DNA of 33,674 nucleotides, taken from NCBI GenBank assembly GCA_947459075.1, contig CANHBJ010000009.1:1-33674 (forward strand). Reading direction: 5' to 3'. Below are positions 16,411-25,552 of this stretch, piece by piece. The translations under genes and the position numbers were made by a program. Source of the DNA: Bacteroidota bacterium. Lineage in GTDB: Bacteria > Bacteroidota > Bacteroidia > UKL13-3. The stretch's first letter is position 1; each line of letters starts with the position of its first letter. The notes under the pieces are model-generated. The model worked only from the letters and a program-made list of their open reading frames with translations. It did not search any database and was not told the DNA's origin.

Positions 16411-16448
16411 TATAAAAAATGAAGGGAGTAAAATAGCTTTACTCCCTT
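16411..16448 (-). terminator. Rho-independent terminator of terC, ending at the lipB start
   Basis: On the - strand, an 11-bp perfect stem (AAGGGAGTAAA / TTTACTCCCTT, 5-base loop) is followed by CATTTTTTATA. It starts 6 bases after the terC stop, and its U-tract ends 1-2 bases before the lipB ATG at 16409. Confidence 0.85.
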
Positions 16449-16454
16449 GTTTTG

Positions 16455-17204
16455 TTATTTGTAAATATCTTTAAGCTCAACAGGTTTACTTGGTTTTTTG
16501 CGCATTCGCATATTAAGCAGCTCCACTAAAATAGAGAATGCCATTGCAAAATACACATAACCTTTTGATACGTGTTGTCCAAAACTTTCTGCCACCAATA
16601 ATAAACCTATGGTAAGTAAAAACGACAAAGCCAATAGTTTAATACTTGGGTGTTTATCAATAAACTTGCCAATTGCTGAAGAGAAAAACAGCATGATAAT
16701 CATAGAAACTACCACAGCAGCAATCATGATGGGTAAATCTTGAGCCAATCCTACAGCGGTAATAATCGAATCAAACGAAAAAACAATATCAATTATAATT
16801 ACTTGTAAAACCACATTCCAAAAAGTAGGGTTTACTTTTTTACTGTGTTCTTCTGGGTCTGCTTCTAGTAATTCATATATTTCTAAAGTGCTTTTATACA
16901 GTAAAAATAAACCACCTGCCAACAAAATAATATCCCTCCAACTTAGTCCATGACCAAACACTTCAAAGAGTGTTTCTGTCATTTCATTAACAATGTAGCT
17001 GATAAATGAAAGTAATACCAAACGGATAAATAATGCTAAAAACAGGCCTAATCTGCGTGCTTTGTTTTGGTTTTCAGGGGGTAGTTTTCCAGTAACAAGT
17101 GATATAAAAATCACATTATCAATACCTAAAACAATCTCCATAACAGATAATGTTATCAAAGAAAGCCAAGCTTCTGGTCTAGAAAAAAGGGTAATTATAT
17201 CCAT
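16455..17204 (-). CDS. TerC-family membrane protein
   Basis: The 249-residue integral membrane protein has about seven hydrophobic segments and the two TerC signatures, EIVLGIDNVIFISLVTGKLP (23-42) and DIVFSFDSIITAVGLAQDLP, whose Asp residues are thought to bind metal. TerC-family proteins are linked to metal-ion export (Mn2+ in well-studied members) and tellurite resistance; which applies here is unknown. The ATG at 17204 fits the family N terminus; the GTG at 17240 is less likely because a promoter box TATATTTG lies between the two. It is divergent from the ferredoxin gene and ends at a strong terminator. Confidence 0.92.
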   Translation of the reverse strand: MDIITLFSRPEAWLSLITLSVMEIVLGIDNVIFISLVTGKLPPENQNKARRLGLFLALFIRLVLLSFISYIVNEMTETLFEVFGHGLSWRDIILLAGGLFLLYKSTLEIYELLEADPEEHSKKVNPTFWNVVLQVIIIDIVFSFDSIITAVGLAQDLPIMIAAVVVSMIIMLFFSSAIGKFIDKHPSIKLLALSFLLTIGLLLVAESFGQHVSKGYVYFAMAFSILVELLNMRMRKKPSKPVELKDIYK

Positions 17205-17215
17205 AATTGTGGCTG

Positions 17216-17223
17216 CAAATATA
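17216..17223 (-). promoter_or_regulatory. Candidate -7 box of terC
   Basis: On the - strand, TATATTTG matches TAnnTTTG exactly, 11 bases before the ATG at 17204. A good -33 element is not obvious. Confidence 0.35.
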
Positions 17224-17251
17224 TTAAAAAAAATACCCACATTTGTGCCAC

Positions 17252-17557
17252 ATGAGATACGATAAACATATTTTTATTTGCACCAACCAAAAGGCCGAAG
17301 GAAAGGCTTGTTGTGGTGAAACAAGAGGAATGGAATTGGTTAACAAATTTAAAGAGGTTTTGCGCGATAAAGGCCTACAAGGTAAAGTGCGTGCACAACG
17401 CTCTGGTTGTTTAGATGCTTGCGGAAATGGACCTGCATTGGTTATTTATCCAGAAGGTACTTATTATGGGCAGGTTACTATTAACGATGTTGAACGCATT
17501 GTGGAGCAACATATCCAAAACAACCAAAAACTTGCCGATCTTGAACTTACTTTTTAG
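17252..17557 (+). CDS. Thioredoxin-like [2Fe-2S] ferredoxin
   Basis: This is a 101-residue single-domain protein. Cys residues at 10, 20, 21, 53 and 57 sit in the family pattern: C10 in HIFICTNQ, C20-C21 in GKACCGETRG, and SGCLDACGNGPALVIYPEG (52-70). Four of the five would hold a [2Fe-2S] cluster in the thioredoxin-like ferredoxin fold; the extra Cys20/21 pair leaves the exact ligand undecided. It is probably a cytosolic electron carrier of unknown partner. The ATG at 17252 is preferred to a TTG three codons upstream that belongs to a promoter-like CACATTTG box. It diverges from terC. Confidence 0.9.
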   Translation: MRYDKHIFICTNQKAEGKACCGETRGMELVNKFKEVLRDKGLQGKVRAQRSGCLDACGNGPALVIYPEGTYYGQVTINDVERIVEQHIQNNQKLADLELTF

Positions 17558-17592
17558 TATTGGTTTAATGGTTTGCCACTAGGTTTAATTAA

Positions 17593-17623
17593 TTGCCATA
17601 AATAGCCAAACTCATTATATTTA
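17593..17623 (+). promoter_or_regulatory. Candidate promoter of the BatA-like gene
   Basis: TTG at 17593-17595, a 20-base spacer and TATATTTA at 17616-17623 (one mismatch to TAnnTTTG) precede the ATG at 17630 by 6 bases. Confidence 0.45.
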
Positions 17624-17629
17624 CAACCC

Positions 17630-19657
17630 ATGCAATTTGTATATCCTGGTTTTTTGTGGGCATTAGCTGCTATCAGCATTCCCATTATCATACATTTATT
17701 TCATTTTAGGCGCTATAAAAAAATAGTGTTTAGCGACATTCGTTTTTTGCAACAATTGCAAGAGCAAAATAAATCTAAACAAAAACTTAAAGATTTATTG
17801 GTATTGTTATGTCGTATTTTGGCAGTTTCGGCAATGGTTTTAGCTTTTGCACAACCGTTTATTCCGCTGGGGCAAAATAGTAAAACAGGTGGCAATAATG
17901 TAGTAAGTGTATTTGTTGATAATAGTTTTAGCATGAATGCTCAAGGCACTGACGGGGCGTTATTTGAAATGGCAAAAAATAAAGCACGCGCCATTGTAAA
18001 TGCCTACGATAACCATGATAAGTTTCAAGTTTTAACCAATGATTTAAATGGTAGCGAGCAACGTGTGGTTAATAAAACAGAGGCTTTAGCAAGAATTGAC
18101 ATTATTGAACCTACACCTGCTAGTGCTAACATATTGGATATTTGGGCCAAACAAAATACTGCATTTTTAGTTGAAGGAAATAGTTATTTTCATTCTTATA
18201 TCATCAGCGATTTTCAGCAAACACAATTTAAACTTAGTGGTATATCGCCTGATAGTAATATTAACTACAACTTTATACCTTTAGAAAATAAGTTGATGCA
18301 AAATATTACTATAGATTCTGTTTACATCAACACGCCATTTATTAAAGCCAATGAACCTATTTCGCTTCAAATAAAACTTACCAATCATGGCAAAACAGAG
18401 GTAGAAGGTTTGGTAGTTAAAGTAACTTTAAATAAGGTTCAAAAGGCACTTATAAATGTAAACTTAGCTGCAGAAGAATCATTAGTGGCAGAGGCTAAAT
18501 TTACACATACTGGAGATACATGGCAAGAGGGCGAAGTAAGCATAACAGATTACCCAATTACTTTTGATGATAAGTTGTATTTTACTTTTAAACCAACAAC
18601 CCAACATTCTATTTTATACTTGGGTAAGGGTACCAATAAATTCATAAATGCAGTTTATGCAAATGATGCCAATTTTGCTTTAACACAAAATTCTTTTGGT
18701 AATATTAATTACCAAGATTTTAATAAATATAATTTAATTATTGTTGATGAACCTACTGAGTGGTCTAGCGGATTAAGCAACGAATTGAATAACTACCTTG
18801 AGCAAGGTGGGCAAATATTGATTATTCCTTCTTCAGAAAATAGCACGGTAATTAATAATTTTGGTGCTTTCATTGGATTACCTGTATACGCAAACGCTAT
18901 TAACCAATCTTTAAAAGTTAACTCGGTTAATAGTCAACATATATTGTTTAAGGATGTGTTTAAACAGCGCACGGGTAATACCGATTATCCTATGGTAAGT
19001 ATTCATTATCCTTTGCAAAAAGAAAGTAAAACTCGCGGCAAGGCTGTTATAACATTAAATAACGGCAACGATTTACTTTGGCAAACAGCGGTAAAAAAAG
19101 GAAATGTATACCAGTTGGCAGTGCCTTTAAAAGAAACATATAGTAACCTGCAACAACATAGCATGTTTGTTCCAATGATGTTAAATATGGCATTGGGTGC
19201 TAAAAAAAATAACCCTATTTACTATGTTATAAAACAAAACAAACAAGCATTTTTACCTGCAGAAAAAACAATTACACAAAAACTAATTGTAATTAAAGGA
19301 GCAAAGCAAGAATTGATTACCGAGTCCACTTTATACCAAGGACAAAAAGTTATACAAACCGATGCCATTAATAGTCCTGGTTGGTTTAAGGTGACAGAAA
19401 AAGGTGGCAGCGATGTGCTTTCCATTTTGGCGTTTAATGACAACCGCACAGAAAGTAGCATGAATTTTTTAAGCGAGGATGCTATTGCTGCACAAACCGA
19501 AACATTTAATAAAGTAACTATAAATACTTCTGATGCTCAGGTATTGGGAGCTCAAATAAGCAGTGAGTTGAGCGGTAAACAGTTGTGGCGGTGGTTTATA
19601 ATCATAACTTTACTGTTACTTTTTACCGAGATTGCATTACTGAGATTGTTACGTTAA
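17630..19657 (+). CDS. BatA-like membrane protein with N-terminal BatA domain
   Basis: The 675-residue protein opens with the BatA/aerotolerance N-terminal domain: MQFVYPGFLWALAAISIPIII (membrane helix), HLFHFRRYKKIVFSDIRFL, and a second helix LLVLLCRILAVSAMVLAFAQP (about 58-79). A von Willebrand-like beginning follows (VVSVFVDNSFSMNAQG near 93), with a DNSFSMN segment that is a poor MIDAS (DxSxS kept). The middle part is a large beta-rich periplasmic region, and a C-terminal helix ends at LLRLLR. In Bacteroidota such proteins are common near Bat operon genes, but here the other Bat genes are absent, so the role in stress tolerance is not shown. Confidence 0.88.
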   Translation: MQFVYPGFLWALAAISIPIIIHLFHFRRYKKIVFSDIRFLQQLQEQNKSKQKLKDLLVLLCRILAVSAMVLAFAQPFIPLGQNSKTGGNNVVSVFVDNSFSMNAQGTDGALFEMAKNKARAIVNAYDNHDKFQVLTNDLNGSEQRVVNKTEALARIDIIEPTPASANILDIWAKQNTAFLVEGNSYFHSYIISDFQQTQFKLSGISPDSNINYNFIPLENKLMQNITIDSVYINTPFIKANEPISLQIKLTNHGKTEVEGLVVKVTLNKVQKALINVNLAAEESLVAEAKFTHTGDTWQEGEVSITDYPITFDDKLYFTFKPTTQHSILYLGKGTNKFINAVYANDANFALTQNSFGNINYQDFNKYNLIIVDEPTEWSSGLSNELNNYLEQGGQILIIPSSENSTVINNFGAFIGLPVYANAINQSLKVNSVNSQHILFKDVFKQRTGNTDYPMVSIHYPLQKESKTRGKAVITLNNGNDLLWQTAVKKGNVYQLAVPLKETYSNLQQHSMFVPMMLNMALGAKKNNPIYYVIKQNKQAFLPAEKTITQKLIVIKGAKQELITESTLYQGQKVIQTDAINSPGWFKVTEKGGSDVLSILAFNDNRTESSMNFLSEDAIAAQTETFNKVTINTSDAQVLGAQISSELSGKQLWRWFIIITLLLLFTEIALLRLLR

Positions 19658-19670
19658 AAACCACTAAATT

Positions 19671-20540
19671 ATGGAACAATTAACAACCATAAAAGGAATT
19701 AACTTTAGTGCTGTTGTTTCTAATAACGGTGCCGAAATAAAAAGCGTTAAACACCATAACGGAACAGAATTTATGTGGCAGGCCGATGCTGATATTTGGC
19801 CAAGAACGGCTCCGGTTTTGTTTCCTATTGTAGGTAAAGTTAAAAACGATTTATTGCGCGTAAATGACAAAGGATACGCAATTTCGCAGCATGGATTTGC
19901 GCGCGATAAGAAGTTTACTTTGATTGAACAAACCGAAAATAAATTAGTGTATCAGCTTTTATATAGTGATGAAACATTACAAAAATTCCCATACGACTTT
20001 AAGCTAATACTATCATACCAATGGGTAGGAGATACGTTGATTTGTGGTTACGAAGTGTATAATTTGGGTGTTGAAACCATGTTTTTTAGCATTGGTGCAC
20101 ATCCTGGTTTTTTAATTCCTGATGGCGATTTATACCAGTACGAATTGTTGTTTAATAAACCCGAAACTGCCGAAAGACATTTACTTGAAAATGGTTTATT
20201 TAACCATCAAACCCAATTGGTATTAAACAATGAGCAAGTTTTGCCCTTAAGTGCTAATTTGTTTGAATTGGATGCTGTAGTATTCAAAAAAATACAATCA
20301 AATCAAGTTAGTTTGGTACATAAAAATAGTAGTTACTGCATTACCATGTGCTTTGATGGTTTTCCTTATTTTGGAGTTTGGACTAAGCATGGAACACAGC
20401 GCTTTATTTGTTTAGAGCCATGGTTTGGTCATTCTGATTACATAGAAGGGCATACGGATATAACAAAAAAAGAAGGCATGCTTGCGCTGCCTTCTCACGA
20501 GTGTTTTAAAACAAATTATACGCTAGCATTTAGCGTTTAA
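19671..20540 (+). CDS. Aldose 1-epimerase-like protein (LacX type)
   Basis: The 289-residue product belongs to the galactose mutarotase-like superfamily. The N-terminal part has NGAEIKSVKHHNGTEFMW and PRTAPVLFPIVGK; the catalytic His lies in SIGAHPGFLIP (about 142-152). The C-terminal part has FGVWTKHGTQRFICLEPWFG, with a Glu in the position expected for the catalytic base. The LacX subgroup acts on sugars or sugar phosphates of unknown identity. It starts 13 bases after the BatA-like gene, which may mean co-transcription. It converges on the OmpA gene with 6 bases between the stops. Confidence 0.9.
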   Translation: MEQLTTIKGINFSAVVSNNGAEIKSVKHHNGTEFMWQADADIWPRTAPVLFPIVGKVKNDLLRVNDKGYAISQHGFARDKKFTLIEQTENKLVYQLLYSDETLQKFPYDFKLILSYQWVGDTLICGYEVYNLGVETMFFSIGAHPGFLIPDGDLYQYELLFNKPETAERHLLENGLFNHQTQLVLNNEQVLPLSANLFELDAVVFKKIQSNQVSLVHKNSSYCITMCFDGFPYFGVWTKHGTQRFICLEPWFGHSDYIEGHTDITKKEGMLALPSHECFKTNYTLAFSV

Positions 20541-20546
20541 TGTGTT

Positions 20547-22085
20547 TTACTTTTTCAATATTTTAAATTCAACCCTGCGGTTTAATTGCCTGTCAATATC
20601 ATTGTTGTTATCGGCAACAGGTTGTGTTTCACCATAACCAATATTAAATAACCTATTTTCTTTTATACCTTTTGCAACTAAGTACTTTTTTACTGCTGCA
20701 GCGCGTTTATCGCTTAATATTTGATTTTCTTCATCGCTACCCACTGCATCGGTATGTCCAGATAGCTCAATAATCATGTTGTTATTTTCTTTCATTAAAC
20801 TCACCAAACGATTAAGTTCTGGTTTCGATTCTTCTTTTAATACATCACTATATTCATCAAAGAAAATATTATTCAATCGCACTATTTGGCCAGTTTTAAT
20901 GGGCACCATGGTAAGGTTTTGTTTAATCTCTCTGTATTGGCCTGGTTTGGTTAAATCTATGTTTACAGATACAGGAATGTAACCTGCAGCTCGTGCCGAT
21001 ATGCCATAGTTTTTACCATATGGAAGTATAATTTTAAAGTCGCCACTCTTGCTCCAAAAGCTAGTTTTACCTGCCTCGTTACCTGATGGTAATTCTTCAT
21101 AAATTACCTGTACTTCTAAATGCTCTTTGGTATCAGCACTTAATACCTCTCCGTTTATTAATACAACTGGCTCTGGTTTTGCTTTGGCGTTTAGTTTAAT
21201 TTGAACAATATCTGCTTTGCCTAATGTGTTTTTGTATGATACCATATAAGCTAAATCGCCACTTGCTGGTATAGTATAGTAGCCATCCCATTGTTCGGTG
21301 TTTATTTGCGGACCAAGGTTTACAGGCTCTGACCAGTTTTGATAAGTATCATCCAATCTTCTTGTTAAATAAATATCGTTTTGTCCGAAGCCACCTTGAC
21401 GGTTGCTACTAAAGTATAAGGTTACCCCATCTGCTGCCATAAATGGAGTAGATTCATCATAAGTAGTATTTATTTTACTACCTAATGATATAGGCTCACT
21501 CCACTTTCCGTTTTTGGTAAGTTTAGATACATATAAGTCGTTTAGTTTACCTTCTTCATCTTCACTAAAACTTAACAACAACGTTTTGTTGTCAGGTAAT
21601 AAAAAAGCAGAAGAATAAAGCCCACGGTTCAATTTGTCTAATTTTTTGATAGCCAACTCATATGGTTCTTGCCAAACACCATTACGTTTTTCAATAAAAC
21701 TAAAACCCACACCCCAATAAACCCCATCTTTATAAGAACCTCCTATTAACATTTTATCTCCTGAGGGACTGATATTAAATAAGGTGTTAAACTGTTGTTT
21801 GTTAAATGTTTTACCCAAATTAACTGCTGTTTTCCAACTCCCGTTTTCATCCTTCTCACTCATCCAAATGTCTTGTCCTTCTGTTGGGTTTTGATTTTGA
21901 GGGTGGCTAGAACGAACGAAATAAAGGTTCTTTCCATCAGCACTAATTACAGGATTAAGTTCTGCATACGCTGAATTAACAGCATCACTCAAGTTTTTTA
22001 TCTCATATGTATTTTGCGCTGAAGATTGCTTTGTGCTTAGCGCAAATGCAAAAATTAAAGTGGATAGTGTAAAATGTTTTATCAC
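20547..22085 (-). CDS. OmpA-family protein with PD40 (WD40-like) repeats
   Basis: The 512-residue secreted protein has a signal peptide (about 1-23, ends SSAQ). It then has PD40 beta-propeller repeats (about 35-285; clear examples are LSFSEDEEG and ADGVTLYFSSNRQGGFGQND), a carboxypeptidase regulatory-like Ig domain (about 300-385), and an OmpA C-terminal domain (about 400-512). In the last, LSGHTDAVGSDEENQILSDK and RLNRRVEF are the peptidoglycan-binding motifs. It probably links the outer membrane or periplasm to peptidoglycan; similar proteins occur in gliding or type IX secretion genomes. No partner gene (PorP/SprF) lies next to it. The start is GTG at 22085. A 109-bp spacer precedes it. 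Confidence 0.92.
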   Translation of the reverse strand: MIKHFTLSTLIFAFALSTKQSSAQNTYEIKNLSDAVNSAYAELNPVISADGKNLYFVRSSHPQNQNPTEGQDIWMSEKDENGSWKTAVNLGKTFNKQQFNTLFNISPSGDKMLIGGSYKDGVYWGVGFSFIEKRNGVWQEPYELAIKKLDKLNRGLYSSAFLLPDNKTLLLSFSEDEEGKLNDLYVSKLTKNGKWSEPISLGSKINTTYDESTPFMAADGVTLYFSSNRQGGFGQNDIYLTRRLDDTYQNWSEPVNLGPQINTEQWDGYYTIPASGDLAYMVSYKNTLGKADIVQIKLNAKAKPEPVVLINGEVLSADTKEHLEVQVIYEELPSGNEAGKTSFWSKSGDFKIILPYGKNYGISARAAGYIPVSVNIDLTKPGQYREIKQNLTMVPIKTGQIVRLNNIFFDEYSDVLKEESKPELNRLVSLMKENNNMIIELSGHTDAVGSDEENQILSDKRAAAVKKYLVAKGIKENRLFNIGYGETQPVADNNNDIDRQLNRRVEFKILKK

Positions 22086-22194
22086 GATTTTAAAAGTTTA
22101 AAATTTTATATAATATCTAAATGGAAGTCTGTACCCGATTCCATAAAAAACATGTTTTAATTATTGTATTGGGGATTGCTGCAAACCATTCCGT

Positions 22195-22749
22195 TTATTT
22201 TTTAACTAATTTTATAGGAATTTTTACTGACACATTATCCCAAACCAATAAGGTATAAACATGCGTAGAATCTGGTTCAAAACTGATATTTAACTGCTCA
22301 ACAATAGTATTGGTTTCGGTTGATGGAACTTGCACACGCAAAACGTCATTTTTCTCATCAGGAGCAGTGGCTCCCCATCTATCATTTTCTGTATTAAAAG
22401 CAATTGTCCAAGCTGTTTCATTTGGTATTGCATAGATGGCATATTTGCCTGCTGGTAATTCATTACCATTAATTAATAACGCTGTTTCTGTATTAAATGT
22501 GGTGGCCTCATTTGCCCCCATGCGCCAATATTCTCCATATGCTTGTAATGCACCAGTTTCTTTTGGGCCAAAAATTACTCTTCCTTTTTTAAACGGTTGG
22601 CAATAATTAATAGCTATGTTATATTCGTTTTGATTGTATGTAACAGTAGAGTTAGGGCTATGTTTTTTTGTTGCTGAGCGCAAATAAAATAACACACCTG
22701 TTAGTAGTATAATCACTACTCCTGTTCCAATAAGCAGTTTCTTTTTCAT
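22195..22749 (-). CDS. DUF2911 family protein
   Basis: The 184-residue protein has an N-terminal membrane anchor (MKKKLLIGTGVVIILLTGVLFYL). Its DUF2911 domain contains INYCQPFKKGRVIFG, YGEYWRMGANEATTFN, LPAGKYAIYAIPNE and WTIAFNTENDRWGA, all characteristic of the domain. The function is unknown. It starts 19 bases after the HEAT-like gene ends on the same strand, so the two may be co-transcribed with the FUSC gene. The TM segment plus periplasmic domain suggest an anchored periplasmic protein. Confidence 0.9.
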   Translation of the reverse strand: MKKKLLIGTGVVIILLTGVLFYLRSATKKHSPNSTVTYNQNEYNIAINYCQPFKKGRVIFGPKETGALQAYGEYWRMGANEATTFNTETALLINGNELPAGKYAIYAIPNETAWTIAFNTENDRWGATAPDEKNDVLRVQVPSTETNTIVEQLNISFEPDSTHVYTLLVWDNVSVKIPIKLVKK

Positions 22750-22768
22750 TGTTGTAAAAGTAATAAAG

Positions 22769-23296
22769 TTATACTTTAATTTTTTGTATTTGTTTTAGCA
22801 GTGCTCTAGTTCCTGCAACCATTGAAGGTAATTTGTGGTTTAAAAATGGTTCAACATGCAATTTTAACTCATCTTTTAATTCGGGGTATAGCTTTACCAT
22901 ATTTACCATGGTATACATTGCATAAAACCTAGATGTTGTTGATTTATTGTTATCCGTTATCGTATCCATACACTCGTTAATAACTCGTCCATGAATTTCG
23001 ATTGGCAGGTTTGTAACCAATGATAATGACCTGAAAACACTTCGGTTAAAGGCAACATGTTTAGAACGAGGTAACTCATCTAATAGCTTGTTCCAATAAG
23101 GGGCTAAAAGTTTGGGTTGATTTTTTGCTATGTAGCTCAAAGGCCATGAAGCACGTTGTACCATTAACACATCTTCACTTAGCAATAAATCCATTAATTC
23201 TTTAAATCGATTTTTGTTGTTGGCCACATAATTTACAATCAGATCTGAGGTTCGTTTGCTATGTTCTCGCTTTAGCGCTTCTTTTATATTAAACAC
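22769..23296 (-). CDS. HEAT/armadillo-like helical protein of unknown function
   Basis: The 175-residue, all-helical, cytosolic-looking protein has no signal or membrane segment. Helix pairs such as FKELMDLLLSEDVLMVQRAS, WPLSYIAKNQPKLLAPYWNK and RFYAMYTMVNMVKLYPELKD have the spacing of HEAT-like repeats, so a scaffold or protein-binding role is likely. I do not recognise a named family. It lies 19 bases downstream of the FUSC gene and 19 bases upstream of the DUF2911 gene. Confidence 0.8.
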   Translation of the reverse strand: MFNIKEALKREHSKRTSDLIVNYVANNKNRFKELMDLLLSEDVLMVQRASWPLSYIAKNQPKLLAPYWNKLLDELPRSKHVAFNRSVFRSLSLVTNLPIEIHGRVINECMDTITDNNKSTTSRFYAMYTMVNMVKLYPELKDELKLHVEPFLNHKLPSMVAGTRALLKQIQKIKV

Positions 23297-23315
23297 AATG
23301 TAAAATTAGGTAGGT

Positions 23316-25469
23316 TTATTCTGTAAAGTTTATTTGGTTTATTTCTTTTTTAATATTGGTTGCTGTTTGCTGCATAGCAATAAATAATTCGGGTTGAATG
23401 GCAGCATACTGGTTTTTGTTGCGTGTAAATTTTATTTCACCTAAAATTAAATCAGGTGTTTGTTGGGTGATAATTTTTTCTAACGATTCGTGTAAAATAA
23501 AATATACCGATCTAATAGCTCTAATGTCATCATCAGATAATTGTTCGCCAAGTTTTAACTGATAGGAAAGGGTTGCTAAATAAGACGACATTTGGTTGTT
23601 AAGTACAGTAAATTGAAACACATGGTTTGAATTTTTTTGTTTGCTTTTAGGTTCCGATAACATGCGTTGAAAAGCGGTTGTTAAATCGCTACTTTGTACG
23701 TAAAGCTCCTTTCTGGCCAACCTGTATACCGATTGCGACAGTTGCGTTTCGTTACGTTCTGCAATAGATTTTAAGTAGCCCATATTGGCATTTAATACCT
23801 TTTGCATAATATCTTTTAATTGATAAGATTCCCAATTTGGGAATACAAAATAACTTGCCCCAAGTGCTAATCCGGCACCAATTAATGTATCTAAAATACG
23901 TTCCCAAGCCACAGAAAATTGACTGGCAGTATCAGTAAAGCTAAACACAATTAATACGTAGGGGGTCATAAACAAAACACTTACTACGTAGTTAATGCGC
24001 ATAAAACTAAATGCCAAAACCATAAATGCGGTTAAAAAAGCAAAACGAGCACCAATACTTGGAAAGAACTTTAAAATTAACAAACCAATTAAGCCCCCAA
24101 TAATGGTTCCTATTACACGCTCATAATTTCGTTTTTTAGTAAGGCTAAATCCTGGTTTTAGAATAACTATAATGGATATTAATATCCAATAACTGTATGA
24201 TGCATTATAAATGGTTCTGGCAAATACAAACCCCGCCATACAAATAATGGCCATGCGTATAGCATGTCTAAAATGATTTGAATCTAATGTGAGGTTAGCC
24301 TTAAATAAATTCCAATCGATGGTTTGTGGTTGTACGAACTTACGCAACTCTGCACTGCGTTCTTTGGGTAATTGTTGTGCAGAAAGTTTGTAACCATGAA
24401 TTCTTTCTATGCGGTTGCTGATGTTGCGTAGGTTTATTAAAATACGTTTAAGTACATGCACTTTAATACCTTGTTTTTCCAGTTCATCAACCTTATCTTT
24501 TAATGCATTTAGTGTAGGTATAAAATGTTTTGATGCGCTTTTATATTCATGGTTATGTAGGTTATTACCAATATGCGTAATTTCATCCGACATTTGTTTA
24601 ATTACGCTTTCAAAATGGGTTAATATTCCGGTGTTTGCGTATGCTTTATGAATATCAATGTAGTTGTAATGGGTTGCCATACTTTGCTCGTATAAATCAA
24701 CCAAATCAATAAAAGTAAGTAATAAGGTTCGTCCTGTAGGGGTCGAATCAACTAGTATTTTACGTGTTTTGAATAAAATCTCACGCACATGTTCTTGGTA
24801 TTCATTAACAACGGCTTGTTGTGCTATTATTTTTTTGTACTGCTCATTAATATCAATCTTAGCATCATAAAAACCCGCTTTAAGTTCAATAAATTTGGCT
24901 ACTTCAAAAATACATTCGCCCAATATTTGCTCTGATGCACGGTATGGCATTAGCTTTTGGCTGAATAAACTTAGTAAGAAATACCAAACACCTCCAAACA
25001 TAACCAATAAAGCATAATTCAATGCTTGTATAAAAGTAAGTTGTTGATCTATTCCTAAAATCATTACAGCCAACGCAGAAATACCCATTGCTGCAGCACG
25101 CGCACCAAAAACATGCATCATACTTAACAAAAAGCAACTTACACCAATAAATAAAGTGAGTAATACGGTAAACTTTGCAAATAAGGCAGTAAGTAAAGCC
25201 ATCCCAAAAATTAGGGCAATGGTAATAAGCATTGCGTTTCTGCGGTGCTCGTATGGGCCAGGATTATCGGGTATACTAACGCACAACGCACCCAATGAAA
25301 TTGCTATTCCTAAGTTAATGTCTCCCAAGTTGTAAAACAAAACCGATGGCAGAAGTAGTCCGAAAGTAATACGAATACCATCACTAAAATATTGGCTAAA
25401 TAAAAAGCGCTTTAGTGTTTTACCGCTGGTGGTTATGTTATATTGGATGGATTCGGCTAAAGGATTCAT
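23316..25469 (-). CDS. FUSC/YccS-family inner-membrane protein
   Basis: The 717-residue protein shows the YccS/YhfK architecture. An N-terminal set of membrane helices (about 25-170) is followed by a large cytosolic helical domain (about 180-390), a second membrane block (about 400-540; ASYSYWILISIIVILKPGFSLTKKRNYERVIGT is the FUSC motif region) and a C-terminal cytosolic domain. FUSC proteins are related to fusaric-acid resistance and aromatic-acid efflux pumps such as AaeB; the substrate here is unknown. No membrane-fusion partner is adjacent, unlike in AaeAB. It is the likely first gene of a FUSC-HEAT-DUF2911 transcript. Confidence 0.9.
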   Translation of the reverse strand: MNPLAESIQYNITTSGKTLKRFLFSQYFSDGIRITFGLLLPSVLFYNLGDINLGIAISLGALCVSIPDNPGPYEHRRNAMLITIALIFGMALLTALFAKFTVLLTLFIGVSCFLLSMMHVFGARAAAMGISALAVMILGIDQQLTFIQALNYALLVMFGGVWYFLLSLFSQKLMPYRASEQILGECIFEVAKFIELKAGFYDAKIDINEQYKKIIAQQAVVNEYQEHVREILFKTRKILVDSTPTGRTLLLTFIDLVDLYEQSMATHYNYIDIHKAYANTGILTHFESVIKQMSDEITHIGNNLHNHEYKSASKHFIPTLNALKDKVDELEKQGIKVHVLKRILINLRNISNRIERIHGYKLSAQQLPKERSAELRKFVQPQTIDWNLFKANLTLDSNHFRHAIRMAIICMAGFVFARTIYNASYSYWILISIIVILKPGFSLTKKRNYERVIGTIIGGLIGLLILKFFPSIGARFAFLTAFMVLAFSFMRINYVVSVLFMTPYVLIVFSFTDTASQFSVAWERILDTLIGAGLALGASYFVFPNWESYQLKDIMQKVLNANMGYLKSIAERNETQLSQSVYRLARKELYVQSSDLTTAFQRMLSEPKSKQKNSNHVFQFTVLNNQMSSYLATLSYQLKLGEQLSDDDIRAIRSVYFILHESLEKIITQQTPDLILGEIKFTRNKNQYAAIQPELFIAMQQTATNIKKEINQINFTE

Positions 25470-25501
25470 TAATGGTTCAAAAATAACGGAAAGTTAATGG
25501 C

Positions 25502-25532
25502 AAAAAAAAACATGCCCTGAGGCATGTTTTTT
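25502..25532 (-). terminator. Rho-independent terminator of the cold-shock gene
   Basis: A perfect stem ACATGCC / GGCATGT with a 4-base loop is flanked by an A-run and a T-run, so on the - strand the hairpin ends in nine T. It lies about 20 bases after the cold-shock stop. It would also work on the + strand, where no gene ends. Confidence 0.85.
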
Positions 25533-25552
25533 AAACGATAACAATGTTGTAA

